Shown here in pieces: positions 26,164-34,649 of a DNA stretch of 64,000 nt. Made by a program: the position numbers and the translations under genes. The notes under the pieces were generated by a model. That model ran no database searches. It saw only the letters and a program-made list of their open reading frames with translations, and had not been told where the DNA came from. Origin of the DNA: Leisingera sp. M658 (GTDB lineage Bacteria > Pseudomonadota > Alphaproteobacteria > Rhodobacterales > Rhodobacteraceae); the NCBI RefSeq assembly GCF_025144145.1, contig NZ_CP083546.1:3302501-3366500 (forward strand), in the 5' to 3' direction. Position 1 is the stretch's first letter. Every line of letters begins with the position of its first letter.

Positions 26164-27225
26164 ATGTTCGACACTGCAAAATACGGATCAGATCAGACCG
26201 TCATCTTTGAGGCGGGGCTGCACCGCACCCTGGACCGTCATGTTTCTGCGCTGGGTGCCAACCGCGTTCTGGTGCTGACCACACCGCATCAATCGGATCT
26301 CGGGCTGGAGCTGGCGGCGCAGCTGGGCGCCAAGACGGCAGGTGTGTTCTGCCGCGCCGCAATGCATACGCCGGTCGAGGTGACCGAGGAAGCCCTGGCC
26401 CATCTGCAGGATGTCGGCGCGGACACTGTGCTGGCGGCCGGCGGCGGTTCGACCATCGGGCTTGGCAAGGCGCTGGCCCTGCGCAGCGGCGTCACCCAGA
26501 TTGCCCTGCCCACGACCTATGCCGGCAGCGAATGCACGCCGATCCTCGGCCAGACTGAAAACGGGGTGAAAACCACGGTGAATGACAGCAATCTGCGCCC
26601 GGCCACCGTGCTTTATGACCCGGAACTGGTGGCAACCCTTCCGGTACCGATGACCGTGACAAGCACGCTCAATGCCATGGCCCATGCCGTCGAGGCGCTC
26701 TATGCGCAGGACCGCAATCCACAGTCGACTGAACTGGCGCTGACTGGGCTGCGTATCTTTGCCGACGCCCTGCCGCGGGTGCTGGAGGATCCGGCCGGGC
26801 TGCAAGCGCGCCTTGCCACGCAGCAGGCTGCCTGGGCCTGCGGCACGGTACTGGGCCAGGTGGGCATGGCGCTGCATCACAAGCTTTGCCACACACTTGG
26901 CGGCAGCTTCGGTCTGCCGCACGCCGAAACCCATGCCATCGTGCTGCCCCACGCCGCCGCCTATAACGCTGCTGCCGTGCCCGGCCTGCTGGCCCCCGTT
27001 GGCGAAATCTTTGGAAATGCCGATCCGGCGGCCGCTCTTTGGCAATTCGCCAAGGATCACGGCGCCCCGATGGCGCTGCGCGATCTGGGGCTGGCGGAGG
27101 CGGATCTGGACCGCGCTGCCGCTCTTGCAGTGCAGAACCCCTATTGGAACCCAAAAGAAATCACCCGGTCCGGCATTCGGGACCTGCTGGCGCGCGCCTG
27201 GGGAGGAGACGCGCCGGGTAACTGA
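26164..27225 (+). CDS. Maleylacetate reductase
   Basis: The 353-residue protein belongs to the iron-type alcohol dehydrogenases, maleylacetate reductase branch. The Rossmann-side GGGSTIGLGKALAL lies near residue 95, followed by PTTYAGSECTPILGQTENGVK (MAR-type substrate loop). Metal-site histidines are in MAHAVEALYA, LHHKLCHTLGGSFGLPHAETHAIVLPH. It reduces maleylacetate to 3-oxoadipate with NAD(P)H. It is the first gene of the operon; ATG 26164 is used rather than the upstream TTG. The last step of ring cleavage feeds this enzyme (dioxygenase gene seven places downstream). Confidence 0.9.
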   Translation: MFDTAKYGSDQTVIFEAGLHRTLDRHVSALGANRVLVLTTPHQSDLGLELAAQLGAKTAGVFCRAAMHTPVEVTEEALAHLQDVGADTVLAAGGGSTIGLGKALALRSGVTQIALPTTYAGSECTPILGQTENGVKTTVNDSNLRPATVLYDPELVATLPVPMTVTSTLNAMAHAVEALYAQDRNPQSTELALTGLRIFADALPRVLEDPAGLQARLATQQAAWACGTVLGQVGMALHHKLCHTLGGSFGLPHAETHAIVLPHAAAYNAAAVPGLLAPVGEIFGNADPAAALWQFAKDHGAPMALRDLGLAEADLDRAAALAVQNPYWNPKEITRSGIRDLLARAWGGDAPGN

Positions 27226-27255
27226 ACCATGAGCTGTCATCAGGGAGGAGACCCC

Positions 27256-28527
27256 ATGATCAACCGCCGAACATTGCTGAAAACAGGCACCGCTGCCGGG
27301 CTGCTGAGCACAAGCGGACTCGCCGCGCCCGCCTTGGCACGGGGCGCAAAAATCAAGCTGGGCTACATCAGTCCGCAATCCGGCCCGCTCGCGGCCTTTT
27401 CCGAGGCGGACCGGTTCATCCTGGACGGCTTTGCTGCAACCGACGCGGGCCGGAATTTTGAGGTCATCGTCAAAGACAGCCAATCGAACCCGAACCGTGC
27501 GGCGGATGTGGCGCGCGAGCTGATCGTGAATGACGGCATCGACCTGATGCTTGTCGCCTCTACGCCGGAAACAACCAACCCGGTTGCCACAACCTGCGAG
27601 GCTGAGGAAATCCCCTGCATCTCCACCGTTGCCCCCTGGCAGCCGTGGTTCGCCGGGCAGCAGGGCAATTCCGGCGATCCGGGGTCGTGGGAGCGGTTTC
27701 ACTATGCCTATCACTTCTTCTGGGGGCTGGAGGACATCATCGCGGTCTTCAATGCCATGTGGAGCCAGCTGGACACCAACAAATCCGTCGGCGCGCTGTA
27801 CCCCAATGATGGCGATGGCAATGCCTGGGGCGACCCGGTGCTGGGCTTCCCGCCGGCACTGGAGCAAAGCGGCTACAGGCTGACCGACCCTGGGCGCTAC
27901 CAGAACCTGACGGATGATTTCTCTGCCCAGATCAACGCCTTCAAACAGGCCGAAGCGGAGATCGTGACAGGCGTGCCGGTCCCGCCTGATTTCACCACAT
28001 TCTGGACCCAGGCCAAACAGCAGGGCTTTGCGCCCAAGGCTGCCACCATCGGCAAGGCGGTTCTGTTTCCGCAGGCTGTCGAATCCCTGGGGGATGCAGG
28101 CCACAACCTCAGCTCTGAAGTCTGGTGGTCCCCGAACCATCCGTTCAGCTCCTCACTGACGGGCCAGTCCGCAGCCGGTCTGGCCCACGGCTTCACCGCC
28201 GCAACCGGGCGGCAGTGGACCCAGCCCATCGGCTTTGTCCATGCGCTGTTCGAGATGGCCGCTGATGTGATGGCCCGCGTGGATGATGCCGGTGATGCGG
28301 ATACCGTGTCCGAAGCAATCGCCGCCACCGAGCTTGCCTCCATCGTCGGGCGCATCGCCTTTGACGGCGCAGGCCTGCCGCCTTTTGCACAGGCAAACGT
28401 GGCCAAGACACCGCTGGTGGGCGGTCAATGGCGGCTGACGGAAAGCGGCGGCTATGACCTTGTGATCGTTGACAGTTCCACCGCACCCGAGGTGCCGGCG
28501 GGCGGTGTGATGGAACCCATTTCATGA
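27256..28527 (+). CDS. Branched-chain-amino-acid-type ABC substrate-binding protein (aromatic uptake inferred)
   Basis: The 423-residue protein has a Tat-like signal (MINRRTLLKTGTAAGLLSTS, cleavage about ALA-RG) and the type I periplasmic-binding fold: IKLGYISPQSGPLAAFSEAD, VARELIVNDGIDLMLVASTP, then VPVPPDFTTFWTQAKQQGF. A GGGAGGAG precedes the ATG. Liv-type binding proteins of this sort often carry aromatic acids in Rhodobacteraceae and Rhodopseudomonas. It sits with matching LivGFHM genes. The ligand is likely a phenolic compound that enters the hydroxyquinol route, but this is inferred from context. Confidence 0.85.
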   Translation: MINRRTLLKTGTAAGLLSTSGLAAPALARGAKIKLGYISPQSGPLAAFSEADRFILDGFAATDAGRNFEVIVKDSQSNPNRAADVARELIVNDGIDLMLVASTPETTNPVATTCEAEEIPCISTVAPWQPWFAGQQGNSGDPGSWERFHYAYHFFWGLEDIIAVFNAMWSQLDTNKSVGALYPNDGDGNAWGDPVLGFPPALEQSGYRLTDPGRYQNLTDDFSAQINAFKQAEAEIVTGVPVPPDFTTFWTQAKQQGFAPKAATIGKAVLFPQAVESLGDAGHNLSSEVWWSPNHPFSSSLTGQSAAGLAHGFTAATGRQWTQPIGFVHALFEMAADVMARVDDAGDADTVSEAIAATELASIVGRIAFDGAGLPPFAQANVAKTPLVGGQWRLTESGGYDLVIVDSSTAPEVPAGGVMEPIS

Positions 28528-28585
28528 TGCTGAAAGGAACCCGGTTTTGCCCCATCGCTGCGATGGGATGGCCGGAGCCGCTGAC

Positions 28586-29305
28586 ATGACCCTTCTCTCA
28601 TTGCAGAACGTATCGAAAAGCTTTGGCCAGCTGAAAGTGGCTGATGACGTCACCTTGAAGGTTCCGGCCGGCCAGGCACTTGGCATCATCGGACCAAATG
28701 GCGCGGGGAAATCAACGCTTTTCAACCTCATCACCGGCAATCTGCGCAGCGACGCAGGATCCATCCGCTTTGACGGGCGCGACGTGACGGCGGCCCCCGC
28801 CATGCAGCGCTGTTTCGCGGGTGTCGGCCGCTCCTTCCAGGTGCCGCAGCCCTTCGGCAACATGACCGTGTTCGAGAACCTGATGGTGGCCGCCACCCAT
28901 GGCCGCAAGGCCTCCGAACGGGATGTGCAGGCCGATTGCGCCCGCATTCTAAGCCAATGCGGGCTGTTGCAGGCGGCCAACCAACCGGCGGGCGGGCTTG
29001 CGCTACTGCAGCGCAAGCGGCTGGAAATGGCGCGTGCGCTGGCAACGGACCCCAAGCTGCTTTTGCTGGACGAAATCGCCGGCGGGTTGACCGAGGGCGA
29101 ATGCCTGTCCCTCATCGATACCATCCGCAGCATCCATGCCCGCGGCGTTACCATTATCTGGATCGAACATGTTCTGCATGCGCTCACCTCGGTGGTTGAG
29201 CGACTCCTGGTGCTGAATTTCGGCAAGGTGATCGGCCTTGGCACGCCCGATGACATCATGAACCGGGCCGAGGTCCGCGACATCTATCTGGGAGCCGGTG
29301 TCTGA
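28586..29305 (+). CDS. ABC transporter ATPase, LivG type
   Basis: The 239-residue protein has Walker A IIGPNGAGKSTLFNLITGNL near residue 36, Q-loop GVGRSFQVPQPFGNMTVFEN, Walker B LLLDEIAGGLTEGE and switch IWIEHV. The signature segment reads GGLALLQRKRLEMARALA, so the usual LSYG/LPYGDQ is degenerate, although the LivG-type R-x-L-E-x-A-R-A-L is intact. The start at 28586 (MTLLSLQNVSKSFGQ) is preferred; ATG 28568 is an alternative. It pairs with the LivF-type ATPase that follows. Confidence 0.87.
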   Translation: MTLLSLQNVSKSFGQLKVADDVTLKVPAGQALGIIGPNGAGKSTLFNLITGNLRSDAGSIRFDGRDVTAAPAMQRCFAGVGRSFQVPQPFGNMTVFENLMVAATHGRKASERDVQADCARILSQCGLLQAANQPAGGLALLQRKRLEMARALATDPKLLLLDEIAGGLTEGECLSLIDTIRSIHARGVTIIWIEHVLHALTSVVERLLVLNFGKVIGLGTPDDIMNRAEVRDIYLGAGV

Positions 29306-30012
29306 TGCCCATTTTGAAAACACGCGGCCTTACCGCCCGTTACGGTGACTTTCAGGCGCTGTTCGGCGTCGACTTGCGGCTGGACGAAGGGGAAACCCTT
29401 GCCATCATCGGCGCCAATGGCGCGGGAAAAACAACCCTGATGCGGGCGCTGGCAGGTGTACTGCCATCGGCCCCCGGCATGGTGCATCTGGCGGGCCGGC
29501 CCGTAGGGGGCCTGAGTGCGGATCAGATCATGCCGCTGGGCCTTGCGATGGTGCCGGAGGGGCGCAAACTGTTCCCGTCTCTCTCGGTCGAGGAGAACCT
29601 TCTGATCGGCACCTACGGGCGCAAGGTCCGAGGGTACTGGAGCCTGGAAGCGATCTACGACTTGTTCCCGATCCTTGCAGAACGGCGGCACCATCCGGGC
29701 ACTGCGCTTTCGGGCGGGCAGCAGCAGATGGTGGCCATCGGCCGCGCGCTGATGTCGAACCCCAAGGTCCTGTTGTGTGATGAAATCAGCCTTGGCCTGG
29801 CGCCTGTAGTGATCCGGGACATCTATGCCGCCGTGCCGAAAATCCAGGCCAGCGGCGCCAGCCTGATCGTGGTGGAACAGGATATCGGCCAGGCGATGAA
29901 AGCCGCCGACCGGGTCTGCTGCATGATGGAGGGCCGCATCACCCTTGAAGGGCGTCCCGAAGATCTGCGCCGCGAGGATATTCACGCAGCCTATTTCGGA
30001 GCCGCCGCATGA
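29305..30012 (+). CDS. ABC transporter ATPase, LivF type
   Basis: The 235-residue protein shows Walker A IIGANGAGKTTLMRALAGVL, Q-loop MVPEGRKLFPSLSVEENLLI, signature LSGGQQQMVAIGRALMSNPK, Walker B VLLCDEISLGLAP and switch VVEQD. These are standard LivF motifs with intact catalytic residues. The ATG overlaps the previous stop (TGATG), so it is translationally coupled. Confidence 0.9.
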   Translation: MPILKTRGLTARYGDFQALFGVDLRLDEGETLAIIGANGAGKTTLMRALAGVLPSAPGMVHLAGRPVGGLSADQIMPLGLAMVPEGRKLFPSLSVEENLLIGTYGRKVRGYWSLEAIYDLFPILAERRHHPGTALSGGQQQMVAIGRALMSNPKVLLCDEISLGLAPVVIRDIYAAVPKIQASGASLIVVEQDIGQAMKAADRVCCMMEGRITLEGRPEDLRREDIHAAYFGAAA

Positions 30013-30872
30013 TCTGGATCGACACGATACTGCAGGGCATCCTGCTTGGCGGGCTTTACGCGCTGTTTGCCGCCGGTCTCAGCCTCGTTTTCGGGATTAT
30101 GCGGCTGGTGAATCTGGCCCATGGCGACCTGATTGTATGCGCGGCCTACCTGATCCTTGTCCTGGTAACGCTTCTGGGATTGCCGCCGTTTGCGGCGGCG
30201 CTGCTGGCCGCGCCGGTGATGTTCGCTGCCGGCTGGCTGCTGCAATTGCACCTGCTGAACCGCACGCTGGGGACGGATATCCTGCCGCCGCTGCTGGTGA
30301 CGTTCGGCCTGTCGATCGCGCTGCAGAATGCCCTGCTTGAGGGTTTCAGCGCTGACAGCCAGCGCCTGCCGGCCGGTGCGATCGCCACCGCCTCAATCAA
30401 GCTGGGCGATCTCAGCCTCGGGCTGCTGCCGCTTCTGACCTTTGCCTCCGCCGTCCTTGTGATCCTGGGGCTGAACCAGCTGTTTTACCGCACCGGGCTG
30501 GGCCGTGCCTTCCGTGCCACCTCGGATGATGCGGTCACGGCGAGCCTGATGGGCATCCGCCCCGGGCGCATTTTTGCCACGGCTACGGCAATTGCCATGC
30601 TGGTGGTGACGCTGGCCGCGCTCTACCTTGGGATGCGGGCGAATTTTGATCCGGCAATCGGGCCTGCCCGTCTGATTTATGCCTTTGAGGCTGTGATCAT
30701 CGGCGGCCTTGGCAGCCTGTGGGGCACGCTGGCGGGCGGTATCATCATCGGCGTCGCACAGACGCTGGGCGCCGCTGTGAACCCCGAATGGCAAATTCTG
30801 GCCGGGCACCTGGCCTTCCTGCTCGTGCTGCTGGTGAAGCCGCGCGGACTGTTTCCAAGGGCGGTGGACTGA
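30009..30872 (+). CDS. ABC transporter permease, LivH type
   Basis: The 287-residue protein has about eight membrane helices. LivH landmarks are GILLGGLYALFAAGLSLVFG, IMRLVNLAHGDLIV, the coupling loop LGRAFRATSDDAVTASLMGI, and the C-terminal VIIGGLGSLWGTLAGGIIIG. It overlaps LivF by 4 bp and LivM by 1 bp. Confidence 0.9.
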   Translation: MIWIDTILQGILLGGLYALFAAGLSLVFGIMRLVNLAHGDLIVCAAYLILVLVTLLGLPPFAAALLAAPVMFAAGWLLQLHLLNRTLGTDILPPLLVTFGLSIALQNALLEGFSADSQRLPAGAIATASIKLGDLSLGLLPLLTFASAVLVILGLNQLFYRTGLGRAFRATSDDAVTASLMGIRPGRIFATATAIAMLVVTLAALYLGMRANFDPAIGPARLIYAFEAVIIGGLGSLWGTLAGGIIIGVAQTLGAAVNPEWQILAGHLAFLLVLLVKPRGLFPRAVD

Positions 30873-31972
30873 TGGCTGATCTTACACATTCTCCGGTACA
30901 ATCTGCGGCACTTGCTGCGGCGGCACCGTTCCGCGTGACGACCCGCACAAAGGCGTCCAATCTGTTCGGCCTGCTGGCCTGCGGCGCGGTCCTTCTGTTG
31001 GCGGTTTTGCCCTTCTTTGCCGGGCGCGGGCTGATCCAGGATCTGTTTTTCATCCTGACCATGCTGGTGCTGGCACAGCTTTGGAACCTGCTTGCAGGCT
31101 ACGGCGGTCTGGTCAGCATCGGCCAGCAGGCCTTTGTCGGCGCCGGCGCCTATGCGATGTTCGGCGGCGTCATTATCGCAGGCATCGATCCGATTGCTGC
31201 AATCCTGCTGGGCGGGCTGGCGGCGGCGGTCCTTGCAGTGCCGATGGGTTATTTCGCCTTCCGCCTTGCCGGCGCCTATTTCGCCATTGGTACCTGGGTC
31301 ATGGCCGAAGTCGCGCGGCTGCTCCTTGCGCAGGTTAAAACACTTGGCGGCGGCACCGGCACCTCCCTGCCCCGCACCGCCACCCGCGGGATGTGGGCGA
31401 CCGACTGGATCAAATCCGCACTGGATGTCAAAACCGCCGCCGCGCGCGATATCCTGACCTATTGGCTGGCACTGCTGCTGGCGGTAGTGGTGATCGCAGC
31501 GATCTACGCGCTTTTGCGCTCGCGGCGCGGGCTGGCATTGTCGGCTGTGCGCGACAACCCGGAAGCCGCGAAATCCGTCGGCGTCGATGCTGGCCGGATC
31601 AAATGGCTGGTGTTCCTGGCGGCCAGCCTTGGCACCGGGCTGGCTGGGGCGCTTATCTATGTGCAGAAAACCCGCATCAGCCCCGATGCCGCCTTCAGCG
31701 TCACCGATTGGACGGCTTACGTGATTTTCATCGTAGTGATCGGCGGCATCGGCACCATCGAGGGCCCGATCCTGGGTGTTCTCATCTTCTTCGCATTGCA
31801 ATCGCTGCTGGCCGACTTTGGCAGCTGGTATCTGTTCACGCTTGGTCTTATCGGAATCGCGGTCATGCTCCTGGCGCCGCGCGGCCTATGGGGAGTTTTC
31901 TCCGACCGGACCGGCATTCAGCTTTTTCCCGTTCAGCGGCGTCTGAACGGCGGCACACTCAAGGAGGATTAA
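30872..31972 (+). CDS. ABC transporter permease, LivM type
   Basis: The 366-residue protein starts MADLTHSPVQSAALAAAAPF at the TGATG overlap; the open frame upstream is a shadow of LivH. LivM motifs are LWNLLAGYGGLVSIGQQAFV, the EAA-like RRGLALSAVRDNPEAAKSVG, and VIGGIGTIEGPILGVLIFF. It has about ten helices. With LivH it forms the importer channel. A GGAGG lies between its stop and the hydroxylase gene. Confidence 0.9.
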   Translation: MADLTHSPVQSAALAAAAPFRVTTRTKASNLFGLLACGAVLLLAVLPFFAGRGLIQDLFFILTMLVLAQLWNLLAGYGGLVSIGQQAFVGAGAYAMFGGVIIAGIDPIAAILLGGLAAAVLAVPMGYFAFRLAGAYFAIGTWVMAEVARLLLAQVKTLGGGTGTSLPRTATRGMWATDWIKSALDVKTAAARDILTYWLALLLAVVVIAAIYALLRSRRGLALSAVRDNPEAAKSVGVDAGRIKWLVFLAASLGTGLAGALIYVQKTRISPDAAFSVTDWTAYVIFIVVIGGIGTIEGPILGVLIFFALQSLLADFGSWYLFTLGLIGIAVMLLAPRGLWGVFSDRTGIQLFPVQRRLNGGTLKED

Positions 31973-31974
31973 TC

Positions 31975-33759
31975 ATGGCTGAGATCGAAACCGACGTGCT
32001 TATCATCGGCACCGGGCCTGCGGGCTCTGCAACGGCGGCGCTTCTGTCAAGTTACGGCATCGCGAATATGGCGATCAACCGCTACGGCTGGCTGGCCAGC
32101 ACCCCCCGCGCCCATATCACCAACCAGCGCACGATGGAGGTGCTGCGCGATCTGGGGCAGGATGTCGAAGCGGAGGCCTATATGCATGCGGCCCACCAGG
32201 ACCTGATGGGCGAGAATGTCTTTTGCGAAAGCCTTGCGGGGGAAGAAATCGGCCGTATGAAAAGCTGGGGCAACCATCCCCTGTCAAAGGCCGAGCATCT
32301 GCTGTCCAGCCCGACAATGATGAACGACCTGCCGCAAACCTTCATGGAGCCGATCCTGTTCTCCACCGCCTGCAAACGCGGCACCCAGGCCCGGATGAGC
32401 ACCGAATACCTGAGCCACACGCAGGACGCGGAGGGCGTGACCACCACCTGCCGCGACCGCCTGTCGGGCCGCGAATTCACGGTCCGGTCAAAATACCTTG
32501 TCGGTGCTGATGGCGGCAACTCGCTGGTGGCGCAGAACGAAAACCTTGCGATCGAAGGCAAGATGGGCGTCGGCGGGTCGATGAACATCCTGTTCCGCGC
32601 GGACCTGTCGAAATACGTCGCTCACCGGCCCAGCGTGCTGTACTGGGTCATGCAGCCCGGCGCCGACGTCGGCGGCATCGGCATGGGGCTGGTGCGCATG
32701 GTGCGGCCCTGGAACGAATGGCTGATCGTCTGGGGCTATGACATCAACGAACCCGCACCGGTTGTGGACGAGGCGATGGCAACACAGGTCGCGCGGCAGC
32801 TGGTCGGCGACCCCGAGCTGGAAATCGAGCTGATCTCGGCCAATACATGGACCGTGAACAACGCCTATGCCCCCCGGATGCACAATGGCCGCGTCTTTAT
32901 CATGGGCGATGCGGCACACCGGCACCCGCCCTCGAACGGGCTTGGCTCCAATACCTCGATCCAGGACAGCTTCAACCTCGCTTGGAAACTGGCCGCGGTG
33001 CTGAATGGCCAGGCTGCCCCCGGACTGCTGGACAGCTACACCGCCGAGCGCGCACCGGTTGCCAAGCAGATCGTGACCCGCGCCAACCAGTCGATCAGCG
33101 ATTTCGGCCCGATCTTTGAAACCCTCGGCATGACCGGCGGCACCAGCCTTGAGGAGATCCGCTCCAGTGTGGCTGCCCGCTGTGAAACCACGCCAGAGGC
33201 GGAAAAACAGCGCGCCGCAATCCGCGAGGCGATTGCCTTCAAGAAGTACGAGTTCGACGCCCATGGGGTGGAAATGAACCAGCGCTACAAATCCGATGCG
33301 GTGGTCACCGACGGGCAGATGGAACCGGCATTCGAACTGGACGCGGAACTGCACTACCAGCCCACCACCTGGCCGGGCGCGCGGCTGCCGCATGTCTGGG
33401 TGTTCGACCCTGAAACCGGAGAAAAGCTTTCGACCCTGGATCTGTGCGGCAAGGGTGCCTTTACCCTGCTGACCGGCATCGGCGGCGAGGCCTGGGAAGA
33501 GGCGGCAGAGGCCGTGGGGGCAGAGTTCGGCCTGCCGCTGACGGTGCGTCTGATCGGGCCGCGGCGCAAATTTGCAGACCATACCGGCGATTGGGCGCGG
33601 GCTTCGGAAATTGCTGATTCCGGCTGTATCCTGGTCCGTCCCGACCACCACGTCTGCTGGCGCGCCGAGGAAATGGCCTCGGATCCCAAGGGCGAACTGC
33701 TCCGGGTGCTTTCCCATATTTTCAGCCGCGGCGCGGCGGCCTCCATGGCAGCGGAGTAA
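31975..33759 (+). CDS. FAD-dependent phenolic hydroxylase (PheA/TfdB type)
   Basis: The 594-residue class A flavoprotein monooxygenase has an N-terminal dinucleotide fold (VLIIGTGPAGSATAALLSSY), the DG motif YLVGADGGNSLVA near residue 180, the GD motif VFIMGDAAHRHPPSNGLGSN near 310, and a C-terminal thioredoxin-like domain (LDLCGKGAFTLLTGIGG). It is closest in layout to 2,4-dichlorophenol 6-monooxygenase and phenol hydroxylase. Its neighbour is a hydroxyquinol dioxygenase, so it likely adds the third hydroxyl to a dihydroxybenzene such as resorcinol, giving hydroxyquinol. The substrate is inferred. AAGGAGG precedes ATG 31975. Confidence 0.87.
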   Translation: MAEIETDVLIIGTGPAGSATAALLSSYGIANMAINRYGWLASTPRAHITNQRTMEVLRDLGQDVEAEAYMHAAHQDLMGENVFCESLAGEEIGRMKSWGNHPLSKAEHLLSSPTMMNDLPQTFMEPILFSTACKRGTQARMSTEYLSHTQDAEGVTTTCRDRLSGREFTVRSKYLVGADGGNSLVAQNENLAIEGKMGVGGSMNILFRADLSKYVAHRPSVLYWVMQPGADVGGIGMGLVRMVRPWNEWLIVWGYDINEPAPVVDEAMATQVARQLVGDPELEIELISANTWTVNNAYAPRMHNGRVFIMGDAAHRHPPSNGLGSNTSIQDSFNLAWKLAAVLNGQAAPGLLDSYTAERAPVAKQIVTRANQSISDFGPIFETLGMTGGTSLEEIRSSVAARCETTPEAEKQRAAIREAIAFKKYEFDAHGVEMNQRYKSDAVVTDGQMEPAFELDAELHYQPTTWPGARLPHVWVFDPETGEKLSTLDLCGKGAFTLLTGIGGEAWEEAAEAVGAEFGLPLTVRLIGPRRKFADHTGDWARASEIADSGCILVRPDHHVCWRAEEMASDPKGELLRVLSHIFSRGAAASMAAE

Positions 33760-33763
33760 CGAT

Positions 33764-34645
33764 ATGTTTGATGAACACGAAAATGGTTACTTCACAGAAG
33801 ATACCAGCGCCGAGGTTGTTGCCGCCCGCAATGCCAAGGCCGAAAACGAGCGGCTGCGCGACTGCGTCAATATCCTGGTGAAACACATCCACGCCGCGAT
33901 TAAGGAAATGGAGCCCAGCCAGGAAGAGTGGTTCAGGACCATCATGTTCCTGACGGAAACCGGCCATACCTGCGATGACTGGCGGCAGGAGTTCATCCTG
34001 CTGTCGGACATCATGGGCGTTTCCATGCTGGTGGACGCGATCAACAACCGCAAACCCACCGGCGCCTCCGAAAGCACGGTGCTTGGCCCCTTCCACGTGG
34101 CCGAGGCACCGGAGCTGCCGATGGGTTCCAATATCTGCCTTGATGGCAAGGGCGAGCCAATGCTGGTCAGGGGCCGGATCCTCGACACCGATGGCAACCC
34201 GGTCGCGGGCGCCAAGATCGACGTCTGGCAGGCCAATGACGAGGGGTTTTACGATGTGCAGCAAAAGGGCATCCAGCCCGATTTCAACCTGCGCGGCGTG
34301 TTTCGTACAGCTGCCGATGGCAGCTACAGCTTTCGCGCCGTAAAGCCGAAATTCTACCCGATCCCGGATGATGGCCCGGTGGGCAAGCTGCTGCGCGACC
34401 TTGGCCGCCACCCGTACCGGCCCGCGCATTTCCACTACATCCTTGAGGCTGATGGGTTTGAAAGCCTGACCACCCACATCTTCGACCCGGATGACCCCTA
34501 CATCAACTCCGACGCGGTCTTTGGCGTGAAGGAAAGCCTGATGGCCAAATTCGACCTGATCGAGGATCCGGCAGCGCTGCAGGAGGCCGGATTCGATGAG
34601 GCCTTCTATCTGGTGGAGCACGACTTTGTTCTGGCAAAGGGCTGA
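33764..34645 (+). CDS. Hydroxyquinol 1,2-dioxygenase (intradiol)
   Basis: The 293-residue protein has the N-terminal helical dimer domain (VNILVKHIHAAIKEMEPSQE, WFRTIMFLTETGHTCDDWRQ) and the intradiol signature LVRGRILDTDGNPVAGAKID followed by VWQANDEGFYD. The iron ligands are the Tyr in GFYD, the Tyr in KFYPIP, and the two His in RPAHFHYI. GASESTVLGPFHVAEAPE with the length fits the hydroxyquinol rather than catechol subgroup. It cleaves hydroxyquinol to maleylacetate, the substrate of the reductase encoded first in the operon. It begins 4 bp after the hydroxylase stop. Confidence 0.92.
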   Translation: MFDEHENGYFTEDTSAEVVAARNAKAENERLRDCVNILVKHIHAAIKEMEPSQEEWFRTIMFLTETGHTCDDWRQEFILLSDIMGVSMLVDAINNRKPTGASESTVLGPFHVAEAPELPMGSNICLDGKGEPMLVRGRILDTDGNPVAGAKIDVWQANDEGFYDVQQKGIQPDFNLRGVFRTAADGSYSFRAVKPKFYPIPDDGPVGKLLRDLGRHPYRPAHFHYILEADGFESLTTHIFDPDDPYINSDAVFGVKESLMAKFDLIEDPAALQEAGFDEAFYLVEHDFVLAKG

Positions 34646-34649
34646 CGGC

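Noticed and set aside
26188-28140. 650-codon minus-strand frame over the maleylacetate reductase and binding-protein genes
   Set aside because: It is antisense to two real genes, with no recognisable protein content.
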